The position numbers and the translations under genes are program-made. The notes under the pieces were generated by a model that worked only from the letters and a program-made list of their open reading frames with translations, was not told the origin of the DNA and searched no databases. Of a DNA stretch of 34,441 bases, positions 1-10,282 are shown in pieces. The stretch's first letter is position 1. Each line of letters opens with the position of its first letter. Source of the DNA: Hyphomicrobiales bacterium (GTDB taxonomy: Bacteria > Pseudomonadota > Alphaproteobacteria > Rhizobiales > Beijerinckiaceae); contig CANGPL010000027.1 in assembly GCA_947455725.1 (NCBI GenBank), positions 1-34,441 of the forward strand. Direction: 5' to 3'.

Positions 1-677
1 CCTTCGAACAGCTCACAGACCGCGCCAAGGGCCTGTCCCGCGGTGAGTTGCGGGTGGCCGTTGTCAGCACCGCCAAATATTTCATTCCCCGCATGCTCGG
101 CCGTTTTTGCAAAACCTATCCGGAGATCGATATCAAACTCGATGTTTTTAACCGCGACGGCGTTATTCAAGCCTTGCGCGAGAACAAGGTTGACCTCGCC
201 GTCATGTCGGTTCCGCCCTCGGATTTGGATGTCGAAACCGAGATGTTTCTTAACAATCCGCTGGTGGTGATTGCCCCGCCCAATCACCCTTTAACGAAGC
301 AACGCAACATCCCGCTTTCAGTGCTTGCGAATGAGGCCTTTATCTTTCGCGAAGAAGGCTCTGGAACGAGGATGATGGCGGAGCGGTTTTTTGCCGCCCA
401 CGACATTCGCCCGCGCGTCAAATTAAACCTCGGCTCAAACGAAGCCATTAAAGAGGCTGTCTCAGGCGGGCTTGGCTGCGCGGTACTTTCGCACCATGCG
501 GTTGGTGCCTACCGGATTGATGGCTCGATTGCTGTGCTTGATGTCGAGGGTTTCCCCATCCAGTCGCAATGGTTCACCGTAACGCTGCACGGCAAGCGAT
601 TAGGTCCGATTGCCGCGATGTTTCGGAATGATTTGCGGGAAATGTCGAAAGAAATTTCGGCCCGTTTCAAATTCTGA
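1..677 (+). CDS. cbbR: LysR-family regulator, CbbR-like (5' end missing)
   Basis: The reading frame is open from the first bases of the window, so the N-terminal helix-turn-helix lies upstream and is not visible. What remains is a LysR-type effector-binding domain of about 220 residues. Its first strand (RVAVVSTAKYFIPRMLGRF) and the later GSNEAIKEAVSGGLG segment are typical of CbbR regulators, which activate Calvin-cycle operons in response to metabolites such as NADPH or RuBP (family knowledge). No cbb genes are visible, and the next gene is formate-tetrahydrofolate ligase. It could therefore regulate carbon fixation genes left of the window or a C1 function. LysR effector domain is sure; the CbbR assignment is probable. 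Confidence 0.75.
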   Translation, partial: FEQLTDRAKGLSRGELRVAVVSTAKYFIPRMLGRFCKTYPEIDIKLDVFNRDGVIQALRENKVDLAVMSVPPSDLDVETEMFLNNPLVVIAPPNHPLTKQRNIPLSVLANEAFIFREEGSGTRMMAERFFAAHDIRPRVKLNLGSNEAIKEAVSGGLGCAVLSHHAVGAYRIDGSIAVLDVEGFPIQSQWFTVTLHGKRLGPIAAMFRNDLREMSKEISARFKF

Positions 678-883
678 TTGTTTCGTAGGCGACGGCAAAA
701 CATCTTCATCATCCAAATTGCGTCGCAGCATGGCGTAAATCGGATATGCGTCCGGCGTGAACATCAAGACGACGCCTATTGGGTACAAGTATCTGACGAT
801 ATTTCGATAGATTGATGCTCCCACATGCGGCAAAACACCACGATAGGTTCAAGCGTGAGCTTGATAAAAAAGGGGAGCAAGCT

Positions 884-2560
884 ATGGCTGTGAAGACCGA
901 TATCGAAATCGCCCGCGAGGCAAAAAAGAAGCCGATTATGGAAATTGGCGCCAAGCTTGGCATCCCCGCAGAAGATTTGCTGCCCTATGGCCATGATAAG
1001 GCCAAAGTCGGCCAGAGCTTTTTAAAGTCGCTCGAGAGCCGCAAAGACGGCAAGCTCATCCTCGTGACCGCCATCAACCCGACGCCAGCAGGCGAAGGCA
1101 AGACAACGACGACCGTAGGCTTGGGCGACGGGCTTAACCGCATCGGCAAAAAGGCGATTGTCTGCATCCGCGAAGCGTCCCTCGGTCCGAATTTCGGCAT
1201 GAAGGGCGGTGCCGCCGGCGGTGGTTATGCCCAAGTCGTGCCGATGGAAGAAATGAATCTGCATTTCACGGGCGATTTCCACGCTATCACCTCCGCGCAC
1301 AACCTCTTATCGGCGATGATCGATAACCACATCTATTGGGGCAATGATCTCGGCATTGACGAGCGCCGCGTGGTGTGGCGTCGCGTCATGGACATGAATG
1401 ACCGCGCGCTGCGCGATATCGTCGTGTCGCTCGGCGGCGTCTCGAACGGCTTCCCGCGCCAGACGGGCTTTGACATTACGGTTGCGTCCGAAGTCATGGC
1501 GATCCTTTGCCTCTCGAAGGACCTCATGGATCTGCAAAAGCGCTTAGGTGACATCGTGGTGGCCTATCGCCGCGACAAGACGCCTGTCTATTGCAGCGAC
1601 ATCAAAGCCGATAGCGCCATGGCGGTTCTCTTAAAGGACGCGATGCAGCCTAACCTCGTGCAGACGCTCGAGAACAATCCGGCCTTTGTGCATGGCGGCC
1701 CCTTCGCCAATATCGCCCATGGCTGTAACTCGGTGATTGCAACGACTGCTGCGTTGAAGCTCGGCGATTATGTCGTGACCGAAGCAGGCTTTGGCGCGGA
1801 TTTGGGTGCGGAAAAATTCTTTGATATCAAATGCCGTAAGGCGGGCTTGAAGCCATCCGCCGCCGTTATCGTCGCGACCGTACGCGCCATGAAGATGAAT
1901 GGCGGCGTGGCAAAGGCCGATCTCGGTACGGAAAATGTCGAAGCGGTTAAGAAGGGTTGCGCCAATTTGGGCCGCCACATTGCCAATACCAAGGGCTTTG
2001 GCGTGCCGGTTGTGGTGGCAATCAACCATTTCTTCTCCGACACGGATGCGGAAATCCAAGCGGTGAAAGACTTCGTGGCCTCGCAAGGCTCAGAAGCCAT
2101 TCTCTGCAAGCATTGGGCGCATGGCTCGGCCGGCATCGAAGAACTGGCCCACAAGGTCGTTGAACTCGCGGAGTCGGGCGTTGCCAATTTCCAACCGCTC
2201 TATCCAGACGCGATGCCTTTGTTTGAAAAGATCGAAACAGTCGCCAAGAAAATCTACCACGCCGATGCGGTTATCGCGGATAAATCCATCCGCGATCAAT
2301 TGAAGGTGTGGGAAGCAGCAGGTTACGGCCACCTCCCCGTCTGTATGGCGAAGACGCAATATTCCTTCACGACAGATCCGAATGTGCGCGGCGCACCTAC
2401 GGGCCATTCAATCCCTGTGCGTGAAGTGCGGCTTTCAGCGGGCGCAGGCTTCATCGTCGCCATCTGCGGCGAGATCATGACCATGCCAGGCCTGCCTAAA
2501 GTGCCTTCGGCTGAAGTCATCAAGCTGAACGATAAGGGCGAGGTGGAAGGGTTGTTTTAA
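884..2560 (+). CDS. fhs: Formate-tetrahydrofolate ligase
   Basis: Product of 558 residues, the usual length for this family. It catalyses ATP-dependent formation of 10-formyltetrahydrofolate from formate and tetrahydrofolate in the cytoplasm, feeding C1 units to purines, serine or formate assimilation. The nucleotide-binding loop [14 protein letters not shown] lies near residue 65, followed by the conserved [19 protein letters not shown] segment. I chose the ATG at 884 because AGGGGAG (871-877) sits 6 bases ahead of it and homologues start at the same point. An in-frame ATG at 812 would add 24 unconserved residues. It lies about 200 bases after the regulator on the same strand. No photosynthesis role is implied; it marks the left border of the cluster. 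Confidence 0.96.
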   Translation: MAVKTDIEIAREAKKKPIMEIGAKLGIPAEDLLPYGHDKAKVGQSFLKSLESRKDGKLILVTAINPTPAGEGKTTTTVGLGDGLNRIGKKAIVCIREASLGPNFGMKGGAAGGGYAQVVPMEEMNLHFTGDFHAITSAHNLLSAMIDNHIYWGNDLGIDERRVVWRRVMDMNDRALRDIVVSLGGVSNGFPRQTGFDITVASEVMAILCLSKDLMDLQKRLGDIVVAYRRDKTPVYCSDIKADSAMAVLLKDAMQPNLVQTLENNPAFVHGGPFANIAHGCNSVIATTAALKLGDYVVTEAGFGADLGAEKFFDIKCRKAGLKPSAAVIVATVRAMKMNGGVAKADLGTENVEAVKKGCANLGRHIANTKGFGVPVVVAINHFFSDTDAEIQAVKDFVASQGSEAILCKHWAHGSAGIEELAHKVVELAESGVANFQPLYPDAMPLFEKIETVAKKIYHADAVIADKSIRDQLKVWEAAGYGHLPVCMAKTQYSFTTDPNVRGAPTGHSIPVREVRLSAGAGFIVAICGEIMTMPGLPKVPSAEVIKLNDKGEVEGLF

Positions 2561-2593
2561 GAGCGATCCATTTTCGACCAAAGATTTTAAAGA

Positions 2594-2748
2594 CCCTTCC
2601 CCCTGAGGGGGAAGGTGTCGCCAAAGGCGACGGATGAGGGTCTGGTGGTTAAAATTGATGTCGGCGAAGTTCAGCTTTGTGGGGTAAACACCAGAACCTC
2701 ATCCGTCATGCTACGCATGACACCTTCTCCTTCAAGGAGAAGGAAGCC
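2594..2748. repeat. Palindromic intergenic repeat, copy A
   Basis: An imperfect inverted repeat of about 155 bases. Its left end is CCTTCCCCC-TGA-GGGGGAAGG (2595-2615), and its right end is the hairpin CCTTCTCC-TTCAA-GGAGAAGG near 2723-2743. Inside, CGGATGAGGGTCTGGTG on the left mirrors CACCAGAACCTCATCCG on the right, so the whole element can fold into one long hairpin with terminal stems. A second copy lies at 21675-21828. It sits between the 3' ends of fhs (plus) and the DUF2177 gene (minus), where it could end both transcripts. There is no open reading frame. It resembles the small palindromic elements scattered in many alphaproteobacterial genomes; the family name is not established here. 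Confidence 0.8.
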
Positions 2749-2818
2749 TTTGATTTAATTAAATGATATTGAAGGCAGATTGATAAAATAATGGCCCGCG
2801 GCGATCCACGTTAAAAGA

Positions 2819-3223
2819 CTACCACCCGAGCGAAGAAGCAATCTTCACGGTCACCGCGCTTGTAAAGCCGGTAATCAATCCGCCCCACGCCATATCGATG
2901 AGCGCGATCTTGGTGGTGAAACCCTTCATCACCGCGAGATTGGTGAGATCATAAGTGCCATAGGCAACCAGCCCAAAGATGACGCCATAGATGAGCGCGC
3001 GAAGGACCGATTGCGCCTCCAGCGCGGGCGCGATAATGATAACCACGACGCCGACGCTATAGAGAATATAAAACGCCAAAGCCGCCGGAAGATTGGGCGT
3101 ATCAAGCAAGATGCCGCCGATTTCCTGCATATAAAAGCCACGGCCGAGCCAAGTCAGCCAAACCATATCAATCGCGATCATGATAAATGCCGCGATTGCC
3201 CAAATACCGAGCCAGCCTAGCAT
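2819..3223 (-). CDS. DUF2177 family membrane protein
   Basis: Predicted 134-residue inner-membrane protein with four hydrophobic segments. The motifs AIDMVWLTWLGRGFY, YGTYDLTNLAVMKGF and DMAWGGLITGF fit the DUF2177 family, whose function is unknown. I prefer the ATG at 3223, since AGGA lies 10 bases upstream and homologues begin directly with the first membrane segment. The ATG at 3244 would add seven residues and has a poor ribosome site. It starts about 50 bases after the bchH stop on the same strand, so it is probably the last gene of the bchF-to-bchH transcript. Whether it has any role in photosynthesis is unknown; the link is position only. Confidence 0.8.
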   Translation of the reverse strand: MLGWLGIWAIAAFIMIAIDMVWLTWLGRGFYMQEIGGILLDTPNLPAALAFYILYSVGVVVIIIAPALEAQSVLRALIYGVIFGLVAYGTYDLTNLAVMKGFTTKIALIDMAWGGLITGFTSAVTVKIASSLGW

Positions 3224-3275
3224 GGTGCGCTTTTCCTGTTGCATGGCCTTTATACGGCTCGGTCAAGCAACAGGA

Positions 3276-6200
3276 TCACGCGGCGGCGCTTTCACGTACG
3301 CCCTCGAGAATATCCTCGAGGTCTTCGCTGGCGTTTTTCAACGCCTCTAGCGTGGCATCATCGGGGTTCCAATAATTACGCCGATGCGCCTCGAGCAGAC
3401 GATTGGCCATATTCGCCGAGGCCGTCGGATTAAGCGAAGCCAGACGCTCGCGCATTTCCGGATCGAGCATGAAGGTTTGCGTCAATTGCTGATAGACCCA
3501 AGGCTGCACCTCGCCCGTGGTCGCCGACCAACCAACTGTATTGGCGATATGCTCTTCAATCTGACGGACGCCCTCATAGCCATGGCTTAACATGCCATCA
3601 TACCATTTAGGATTGAGCATGCGCGTGCGCGTCTCAAGCGAGACCTGCTCGGACAAGGTCCGCACAACGCCCTCGCCCCGCGTTTGATCACTGATATAGA
3701 CCGCTGCCGTCTCGCCACCCTTGGCACGACGCACCGCCCGGCTAATACCGCCAAGCGTATCGAAATAATGATCAACCGTTGTTACACCGAGCTCAACCGA
3801 ATCGAGATTCTGATAGGCGAAATCAACCTTCGCCAAAATGCCGTTCAAAACGGCGGTTTGCTGCGTCGGCTTGCCATTCACGCCATAGGCAAAGCTTTTG
3901 CGGCGCGTATAGGTTTCAGCCAATTCGTCTTCCTCATCCCAACGGCTGTTTTCAACGAGATGATTGACGTTGGAGCCATAAGCGCCATCGGCATTACCAA
4001 AGACGCGTAGGCTGGCCGTTTCCATATCGCAACCATGCTCGGCCTGATGGGCCAACGCATGTTTGCGGATGAAGTTTTGCTCGACGGGTTCATCGGCAAT
4101 AGCAGCCAAATACGCGGCTTCCGCCAGAAGCTTGATTTGCAGCGGCAAGAGATCACGGAAAATACCGGATAGTGTGCACATCACATCGATACGCGGGCGA
4201 CCCAATTCAGTAAGCGGGATCAATTGCGCGCCCACCAAACGGCCATAGCCATCAAAGCGGGGCTGCGCACCCATCAACGCCAAAGCTTGCGCAATCGGCG
4301 CGCCTTCATTTTTCAAATTATCGGTGCCCCACAAGACAATCGCCACCGTCTCGGGCATCGTGTTGGTGTCTTCGATATGCCGCGCCAAAATGCGCTCAGC
4401 CTGTTTTGTGCCATCCTTGATCGCATAGGCACTTGGCAGGCGAAACGGATCATGCCCGTGCAAATTACGGCCCGTCGGCATCACCGCGGGATTATGCAAT
4501 ACATCCCCGCCCGGCGCGGGACGAATAAAGCGTGCATCCAAAGCCCGCATCATCGCTGGAATTTCATGATCATCCGATAACCAGCGATTGGTGTCCGAAA
4601 GCGTTTGAAGCGCCGCAAGATTTTTATCCTGATCGGCTTTGCTTAATTTAACCACGGTCGCTTCAGGCGTCGCGCCTTTGGCAATTGATTCAATAATCGC
4701 GCGATCAAAATGAATATTATGCGCAGCATCCGCCACCGCTTCGAGCATTTCAATCCGTTGCTCAGGCGATAAAGGCTCACCAACGACATGCAACCCGTGC
4801 GGGATCAGCGTGTATTCAAGCTCTAAAATCGATTTAGCGAGCGCTTCAATTTTTGTCGCAGCGTCATCGCCCCATGCGGGCTCAGGTGCAGCTAATTCCA
4901 CCAGGGCGGCCTGGCTTTGAATAAGCGCAATCAAATCCGCATCAGGCTCGACACCATCACTTAGAGCTGCGCGATAGCTTTCAATCGTGCCTTTCAGATC
5001 AAGCAAACCACGATAAAGACCCGAATGCGCAATTGGCGGCGTCATATAGCTGATTAAAGTCGCAGCCCCACGACGCTTTGCAATAGCCCCTTCGGAAGGG
5101 TTATTGGCGGCATAGAGATAGAAGTTCGGCAGATCGCCGATCATCCGATCGGGCCAATCATTAGCCGTCAAACCCGTTTGCTTGCCGGGCATGAATTCCA
5201 GCGCGCCATGCGTGCCAAAATGCAAGGCGGCATTCGCGCCGAAATCTTCTTTCAACCAGCGATAAAAGGCCGAGAAGGCATGCGTTGGTGCAAAACCCTT
5301 CTCAAACAAAAGCCGCATCGGATCGCCTTCATAACCAAAGGCCGGTTGCACGCCGATAAACACATTGCCAAGCTGCAAGCCTAAAACGAAAATCGAGCCG
5401 CCATCGCTTTGCTGCTTGCCGGGCGCTGGCCCCCATTGCGACTCAATTTCCGATAACCAACGCTCGCGCTTCACATGATTATCAACCGGAATGCGGTAAT
5501 GCACATTGGCATCGGCACCATAGCGCTCACGATTGCCGTTAATCACCGCATCCCGCAATACGTCGACAGAAGCCGGCACCTCGACCTGATAGCCCTCGGC
5601 CTTCATCGCGATCAGCGTTTTATGAAGCGACTCGAACACCGAGAGATAGGCGGCTGTTCCTGTATTGCCCGCATTCGGCGGGAAGTTGAAGATAACGAGC
5701 GCCACCTTACGATCCGCAATCGGTGTGCGACGAAGTGCGACCAAACGATCAACACGCGCTGCCAACATCTCCGAGCGCTCAATGCAGCTTTGCATGTTGC
5801 GGTCATTCTCACCCGATGGAAAAACGCATCCGCGATGGCAGCCTTTGCAGGGCTTGCCGGAATTATCCGAGCGGCCACCAAACACAATCGGCCCTGTGGC
5901 GCCATCAAGCTCGGGGATGGCAACCATAATGGTTGATTCAACCGGCAGCAGCCCGCGATCCGATGCGCCCCATTGTTCAAGCGTCTGGATTTCAGCGGGG
6001 TGCGCGGCGATATAAGGCACATCAAGCTTGGCTAAGAGATCATCGGCGGCTTGCGAATCATTATAGGCGGGACCACCAACCAGCGAGAAGCCGGTCAGCG
6101 AGACAACCGCATCGACCGTCGCGCGACCCTCTTTCATGAAATAGGACTCAATCGCGGGACGGTTATCAAGACCCGACGCAAAGGCAGGAATTACATTTAA

Positions 6201-7031
6201 TCCGCGCGCCTCAAGCGCCTCAATAACGCCGTCATAATGCTTGCTGTTACCGGCAAGCATATATGAGCGCAGGCCAAGGAGACCAACCGTTCCGGCCTTA
6301 CCGACGCGCGGTAATTTGCTCGCGTCCGTACCAATGCGGCCGGATAATTTGGGATGATAGACACCGACTTCCGGATAATCGACAGGTGGTACGATCTTAA
6401 CCCTGCCGCGCAGGGCTTTACGTGGGCCTGCGGCATAGCGATCAATGATCATCCGCACCATATTGGTGATGTTATCGTCAGAGCCCGCCAGCCAATATTG
6501 CAGTGCTAAAAAATACGCCCGAACATCTTGCGCGGTGCCGGGGATAAAGCGAAGAATTTGCGGCAAGCGTTTCAGCATTTTCATTTGCTGCGCGCCTGCG
6601 CCGGAAGGCTTATCTTTCGAGCCACCGCGAAGCCGCTTTAACAAGCCCGTTATACCGCCGGGCTCGCCATCCATTTTGAAATTGCCCATGCGGGTCATTT
6701 TCATGACTTCGCCCGCAGACAAAAGACAGATCATCGCATCGGCAGAATGGCGGCGTTCAATGAGTTCATTGATCACGGGCTTGAAGTGATCTTCCATGAA
6801 CAACATGCCGGAAACAACGATGTCGGCTGATAGAATATCAGCCCGACAGCGTTCGAGTTTTTCCGGGCGCTCCATCCATTCGGATGCGCCATGCAAGACG
6901 AGCGTTAAACCAGGATAATCGCGACGCAGCGTTTGAAACGCGCGGGCGGTTGCCCCCGCCATGTTCGAGTCCATCGATACGATAACCAACTTCAGAGGTG
7001 TGGCTATGTCCGTGGCCTTCACATTTCCCAT
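3276..7031 (-). CDS. bchH: Magnesium chelatase subunit H
   Basis: A 1251-residue protein of the CobN/BchH family. It binds protoporphyrin IX and, with BchI and BchD (not in this window), inserts Mg2+ at the first committed step of bacteriochlorophyll synthesis. Typical blocks include the N-terminal SMDSNMAGATARAFQTL, FNFPPNAGNTGTAAYLSVFE near residue 455, GYEGDPMRLLFEKGFAPTHA, LHFGTHGALEFMPGKQTGL and the C-terminal cobaltochelatase-like region. A cysteine cluster, C395, C398, C402 and C416, follows the FGGRSDNSG segment; it is seen in other proteobacterial BchH. The gene lies 60 bases after hemA on the same strand. It is absent from its common position between bchB and bchL, so it has moved within the cluster. 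Confidence 0.98.
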   Translation of the reverse strand: MGNVKATDIATPLKLVIVSMDSNMAGATARAFQTLRRDYPGLTLVLHGASEWMERPEKLERCRADILSADIVVSGMLFMEDHFKPVINELIERRHSADAMICLLSAGEVMKMTRMGNFKMDGEPGGITGLLKRLRGGSKDKPSGAGAQQMKMLKRLPQILRFIPGTAQDVRAYFLALQYWLAGSDDNITNMVRMIIDRYAAGPRKALRGRVKIVPPVDYPEVGVYHPKLSGRIGTDASKLPRVGKAGTVGLLGLRSYMLAGNSKHYDGVIEALEARGLNVIPAFASGLDNRPAIESYFMKEGRATVDAVVSLTGFSLVGGPAYNDSQAADDLLAKLDVPYIAAHPAEIQTLEQWGASDRGLLPVESTIMVAIPELDGATGPIVFGGRSDNSGKPCKGCHRGCVFPSGENDRNMQSCIERSEMLAARVDRLVALRRTPIADRKVALVIFNFPPNAGNTGTAAYLSVFESLHKTLIAMKAEGYQVEVPASVDVLRDAVINGNRERYGADANVHYRIPVDNHVKRERWLSEIESQWGPAPGKQQSDGGSIFVLGLQLGNVFIGVQPAFGYEGDPMRLLFEKGFAPTHAFSAFYRWLKEDFGANAALHFGTHGALEFMPGKQTGLTANDWPDRMIGDLPNFYLYAANNPSEGAIAKRRGAATLISYMTPPIAHSGLYRGLLDLKGTIESYRAALSDGVEPDADLIALIQSQAALVELAAPEPAWGDDAATKIEALAKSILELEYTLIPHGLHVVGEPLSPEQRIEMLEAVADAAHNIHFDRAIIESIAKGATPEATVVKLSKADQDKNLAALQTLSDTNRWLSDDHEIPAMMRALDARFIRPAPGGDVLHNPAVMPTGRNLHGHDPFRLPSAYAIKDGTKQAERILARHIEDTNTMPETVAIVLWGTDNLKNEGAPIAQALALMGAQPRFDGYGRLVGAQLIPLTELGRPRIDVMCTLSGIFRDLLPLQIKLLAEAAYLAAIADEPVEQNFIRKHALAHQAEHGCDMETASLRVFGNADGAYGSNVNHLVENSRWDEEDELAETYTRRKSFAYGVNGKPTQQTAVLNGILAKVDFAYQNLDSVELGVTTVDHYFDTLGGISRAVRRAKGGETAAVYISDQTRGEGVVRTLSEQVSLETRTRMLNPKWYDGMLSHGYEGVRQIEEHIANTVGWSATTGEVQPWVYQQLTQTFMLDPEMRERLASLNPTASANMANRLLEAHRRNYWNPDDATLEALKNASEDLEDILEGVRESAAA

Positions 7032-7091
7032 CCACTTTATCCCTATTCGTCGACGTCATCGAACCAAGATGTGCCGAATTTTTTTAACGCG

Positions 7092-8306
7092 TTATGCAAC
7101 CGCTCGATTAAGCGCGCAGTGAGACCAAAGCTCGGAAAGGGCACCAACCAAATGGTCGATATCCGCATCCGTGTGCAATGGCGTAGGCGTAATCCGTAGA
7201 CGTTCGGTGCCTTTAGGAACCGTCGGATAATTGATCGGCTGAATGTAAATGCCATACCGATCCATCAACAGATCACTAATCCATTTGCACTTCTTGGCGT
7301 CCCCTACCATCACTGGCACGATGTGGCTGTCATTGCGCATATAGGGCACACCGGCGGCATCCAATTTCATGCGCAAGCGCTGCACGCGATCCCGCTGACC
7401 GGTGCGTTCCGCATGCGATGTTTTAAGATGCCGAATGGATGCAGCCGCAGCAGCCGCAGCCGCTGGCGGTAAAGCGGTTGTAAAAATAAAGCCGGACGCG
7501 AAGCTGCGCACAAAATCACACAAAGCCGCAGACGCTGCGATATACCCCCCGACGACGCCAAAGGCTTTACCGAGCGTGCCTTCGATAACGGTTAGACGAT
7601 CCATCAAACCTTCGCGCTCGGCAATGCCGCCGCCGCGCGGGCCATACATGCCAACAGCGTGAACTTCGTCGAGATAGGTCATCGCACCATATTGATCCGC
7701 GAGATCGCAAATCTCTTTAATCGGACCAATATCGCCATCCATCGAATAGACCGATTCAAACGCGATAAGCTTAGGGCGCGCCGGATCGAGCGTTTTCAAA
7801 ATGCGCTCAAGATCAGCAACGTCATTATGCTTGAAGATATGACGTTCGGCGCGGCTATGTTTGATGCCTTCGATCATCGAGGCATGATTGCCCGCATCTG
7901 ACAAAATGATGCAATTCGGTATCAAGGCACCTAACGTGCCAAGCGCTGCCCAGTTGGAAACATAGCCGGAAGTAAACAGAAGCGCGCTTTCTTTGCCGTG
8001 CAAATCAGCAAGCTCCTGCTCAAGCTCGACATGGAAACGGTTGGTACCGGAAATATTGCGCGTGCCACCGGCACCGGCACCGCATAAATCAATCGCCTCA
8101 TGCATGGCTTTGATAACGGTCGGGTTCTGACCCATGCCGAGATAATCATTCGAGCACCAGACGCGAATTTCATTTTCACCTTTTTCAGACCGATGAATGG
8201 CGGATGGAAACACACCCGCTTTCCGCTCCAAATTCGCAAAGATGCGATAGCGGCCGTCATTGCGGAGCGTTTCGAGTTCGTTCTGAAAAAAGGCTTCGTA
8301 ATTCAT
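7092..8306 (-). CDS. hemA: 5-aminolevulinate synthase
   Basis: A 404-residue PLP enzyme of the alpha-oxoamine synthase family. It condenses glycine and succinyl-CoA into 5-aminolevulinate, the tetrapyrrole precursor used by alphaproteobacteria. Seen directly are the glycine-rich [18 protein letters not shown] segment, the PLP-contacting [17 protein letters not shown] segment and the Schiff-base lysine K247 in [17 protein letters not shown] sequence lies shortly upstream of the ATG. It sits between puhE and bchH in the superoperon, tying precursor supply to pigment synthesis. Another copy elsewhere in the genome for general haem synthesis is possible but not visible here. Confidence 0.98.
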   Translation of the reverse strand: MNYEAFFQNELETLRNDGRYRIFANLERKAGVFPSAIHRSEKGENEIRVWCSNDYLGMGQNPTVIKAMHEAIDLCGAGAGGTRNISGTNRFHVELEQELADLHGKESALLFTSGYVSNWAALGTLGALIPNCIILSDAGNHASMIEGIKHSRAERHIFKHNDVADLERILKTLDPARPKLIAFESVYSMDGDIGPIKEICDLADQYGAMTYLDEVHAVGMYGPRGGGIAEREGLMDRLTVIEGTLGKAFGVVGGYIAASAALCDFVRSFASGFIFTTALPPAAAAAAAASIRHLKTSHAERTGQRDRVQRLRMKLDAAGVPYMRNDSHIVPVMVGDAKKCKWISDLLMDRYGIYIQPINYPTVPKGTERLRITPTPLHTDADIDHLVGALSELWSHCALNRAVA

Positions 8307-8346
8307 AGCAAAGATTCCAGCTTTGATGGGTTCACTTCATTTCAAA

Positions 8347-9201
8347 TTAGCAGCAAGGCAGATCAGGTTTCGGTGTTAGGGTCGATTTGATGGTGGCAAA
8401 TTCTACCGGATGGTCGCTGCGAAACCGTGGCTTTGTAACGATGGAGCGCTTCGGCAGGCTCCAATTCCAAAGCTTTTCAAAGGGCAGCGGCAAAACCAAC
8501 ATCCAATGTTCAACAAGGGCCAAGGCCATCATGGTTGCCAAAAGGGTAAAGCCTATCCGGTCGGCTTCCGTGGTTGCGTCAGACACTTTTCCAACCAAGA
8601 AAAAAGTCGCTGTCGTTGCCATCGTGACCGAGAGCGGAAAAAGCAAATTCATCGGTTGCTTGTTGAGGAAGCTTTTTAAAAATTCCATATGTGGCGGCAC
8701 GAATTCTTCCGACACATTTCGAACGCCCAAAAACACATTCAACCGCGCACTCAAATTCATGCCCCAGAGCAGCAAATAGGTCCAAAGACCGATTTGATTT
8801 TCGCCGCCATAGGTCAAAATCGCGATGACAGCCGCCACCGCAATAATCGCGCTTTCATGCCAGATATTAGCTTCAATCGCATGCCAGAAATGCTTCAAAC
8901 CCGAGCAGCCTTCCTCGCAACGATCTTTACGGATACCCGTTACAAAGCCGAGATAGAGGCTGATTTCCTGCCATCCCCACGCCAAAAGCCCCGCTGAAAA
9001 TGCGAGATAAACGGACATCGTATCGCTCGAATCCGCGGTATCGCGAAGCGTCACAAGGGCCGCCAACAAAAGGGCGGTTGCGCCCAGCATGCTCCATTTG
9101 AAGGTGCGCAGCGGCAGATTATCGAGATAGAAAATCGTTCCCGTGGTAAACCACCAGATAAACAAGGCTGTTAAAACGGGAACGGCGTATTGCATCATCA
9201 A
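8347..9201 (-). CDS. puhE: Photosynthetic complex assembly protein PuhE
   Basis: A 284-residue integral membrane protein with about seven hydrophobic segments, matching the PuhE/DUF3623 family found only in phototrophic proteobacteria. Recognisable stretches are GWQEISLYLGFVTGIRK, KHFWHAIEANIWHE, NLSARLNVFLGVRN and MALALVEHWMLVLPLP. Family members affect the amount of reaction centre and LH1, probably through pigment supply or assembly; the biochemical role is unresolved. It sits 13 bases after acsF and 40 bases before hemA, the usual puh neighbourhood. Confidence 0.93.
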   Translation of the reverse strand: MMMQYAVPVLTALFIWWFTTGTIFYLDNLPLRTFKWSMLGATALLLAALVTLRDTADSSDTMSVYLAFSAGLLAWGWQEISLYLGFVTGIRKDRCEEGCSGLKHFWHAIEANIWHESAIIAVAAVIAILTYGGENQIGLWTYLLLWGMNLSARLNVFLGVRNVSEEFVPPHMEFLKSFLNKQPMNLLFPLSVTMATTATFFLVGKVSDATTEADRIGFTLLATMMALALVEHWMLVLPLPFEKLWNWSLPKRSIVTKPRFRSDHPVEFATIKSTLTPKPDLPCC

Positions 9202-9214
9202 CGATCCGTTGGAC

Positions 9215-10282
9215 TTACCAGGTTGGAGCTAAACGAATTTCGGCGTTCAAGCCCTTCTTCTTGGCTGGGATCATATAAAGCCTCAAGAAGGTGAAGCCAG
9301 CTGCCGCCGCAGTTGTGAGCTTGTTTAGTTTCGCACCAAGGCCACCCTTGGCTTGGATCTTCGCCGACCGCTCGCTGATTTCACGCAATTTATCCAAGCC
9401 TGCGTAGAAAGCAGGGTGATCCAAATCGAGTTCAAGCGGGAAGGTTTGACGCGAAATTTCCGTCGTGATGCGGAATACTTTGTCGTCATAATCCTTGATA
9501 TCAATACCAAGCGCTTTGTGGAAATACGGGCGCTGATGATCGCGCACATACATCGTCGCAAACACAGCGAGCAGGAAGAATTTAACCCAGTATTTATTGA
9601 GCCCTTCCAAGAGATGTGGATTGGCGCGCATTAACAAAGCGAACGCTTCGCCGTGGCGGAACTCGTCATTGCACCATTTCTCAAACCATTTGAAAATCGG
9701 ATGAAAACGGCGATCCGGATTGGCTTGCAATTGCCGGAAAATGGTTATGTAACGGGCATAACCAATCTTTTCCGAAAGATAAGTGGCGTAGAAAATAAAC
9801 TTAGGCTGAAAATAAGTATATTTTTTGGCCTTTGTTAAAAAGCCCAAATCAATACCAATCTTAAAATCCTTGAGCGTATCATTGATAAATCCGGCGTGAC
9901 GCGATTCATCGCGAGCCATGAATTTAAAGAGCTCGCAAATATCAGGATTTGTTCCGCGCTTCCGCATTTCTGAATACAGAATGCAGCCCGAAAATTCAGA
10001 GGTCAGCGATGAGACGAGAAAATCAACAAACTCTTTGCGCAAGCCTTCAGGCAAATCGTCAAGCGAAACATCATCCCATTCTTCCGAGCGCTTGAAATGT
10101 AATTTATTCGGATCAGACCGCATTTCGCCGATCAACTTGTCCCATTCTTCACGCACAGGGGACACATCAATGCGGTCGAGCGCGTCAAAATCGGTGGTAT
10201 AAAAACGGGGGCTGAGAACCGTGCTCTCCTGCGCCATATGCGCGGTATCTTTTGCGGAGATACTCAATCTTTCGATGGTCAT
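9215..10282 (-). CDS. acsF: Oxygen-dependent Mg-protoporphyrin IX monomethyl ester cyclase
   Basis: A 355-residue di-iron enzyme that forms the isocyclic ring E of divinyl protochlorophyllide using O2. The iron ligands appear as E96 in TSEFSG and two DExRH motifs, DESRH (125-129) and DEFRH (206-210), spaced as in the AcsF family. The start codon overlaps the preceding orf99 stop by 4 bases. No bchE (the anaerobic radical-SAM cyclase) is visible, so within this window ring closure is oxygen-dependent. Some alphaproteobacterial AcsF enzymes also need the small subunit BciE; no such gene is recognised here. Confidence 0.97.
   Translation of the reverse strand: MTIERLSISAKDTAHMAQESTVLSPRFYTTDFDALDRIDVSPVREEWDKLIGEMRSDPNKLHFKRSEEWDDVSLDDLPEGLRKEFVDFLVSSLTSEFSGCILYSEMRKRGTNPDICELFKFMARDESRHAGFINDTLKDFKIGIDLGFLTKAKKYTYFQPKFIFYATYLSEKIGYARYITIFRQLQANPDRRFHPIFKWFEKWCNDEFRHGEAFALLMRANPHLLEGLNKYWVKFFLLAVFATMYVRDHQRPYFHKALGIDIKDYDDKVFRITTEISRQTFPLELDLDHPAFYAGLDKLREISERSAKIQAKGGLGAKLNKLTTAAAAGFTFLRLYMIPAKKKGLNAEIRLAPTW

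Noticed and set aside
1631-2086. Minus-strand open frame of 151 codons
   Set aside because: It is a shadow of fhs, which is conserved over the same bases.
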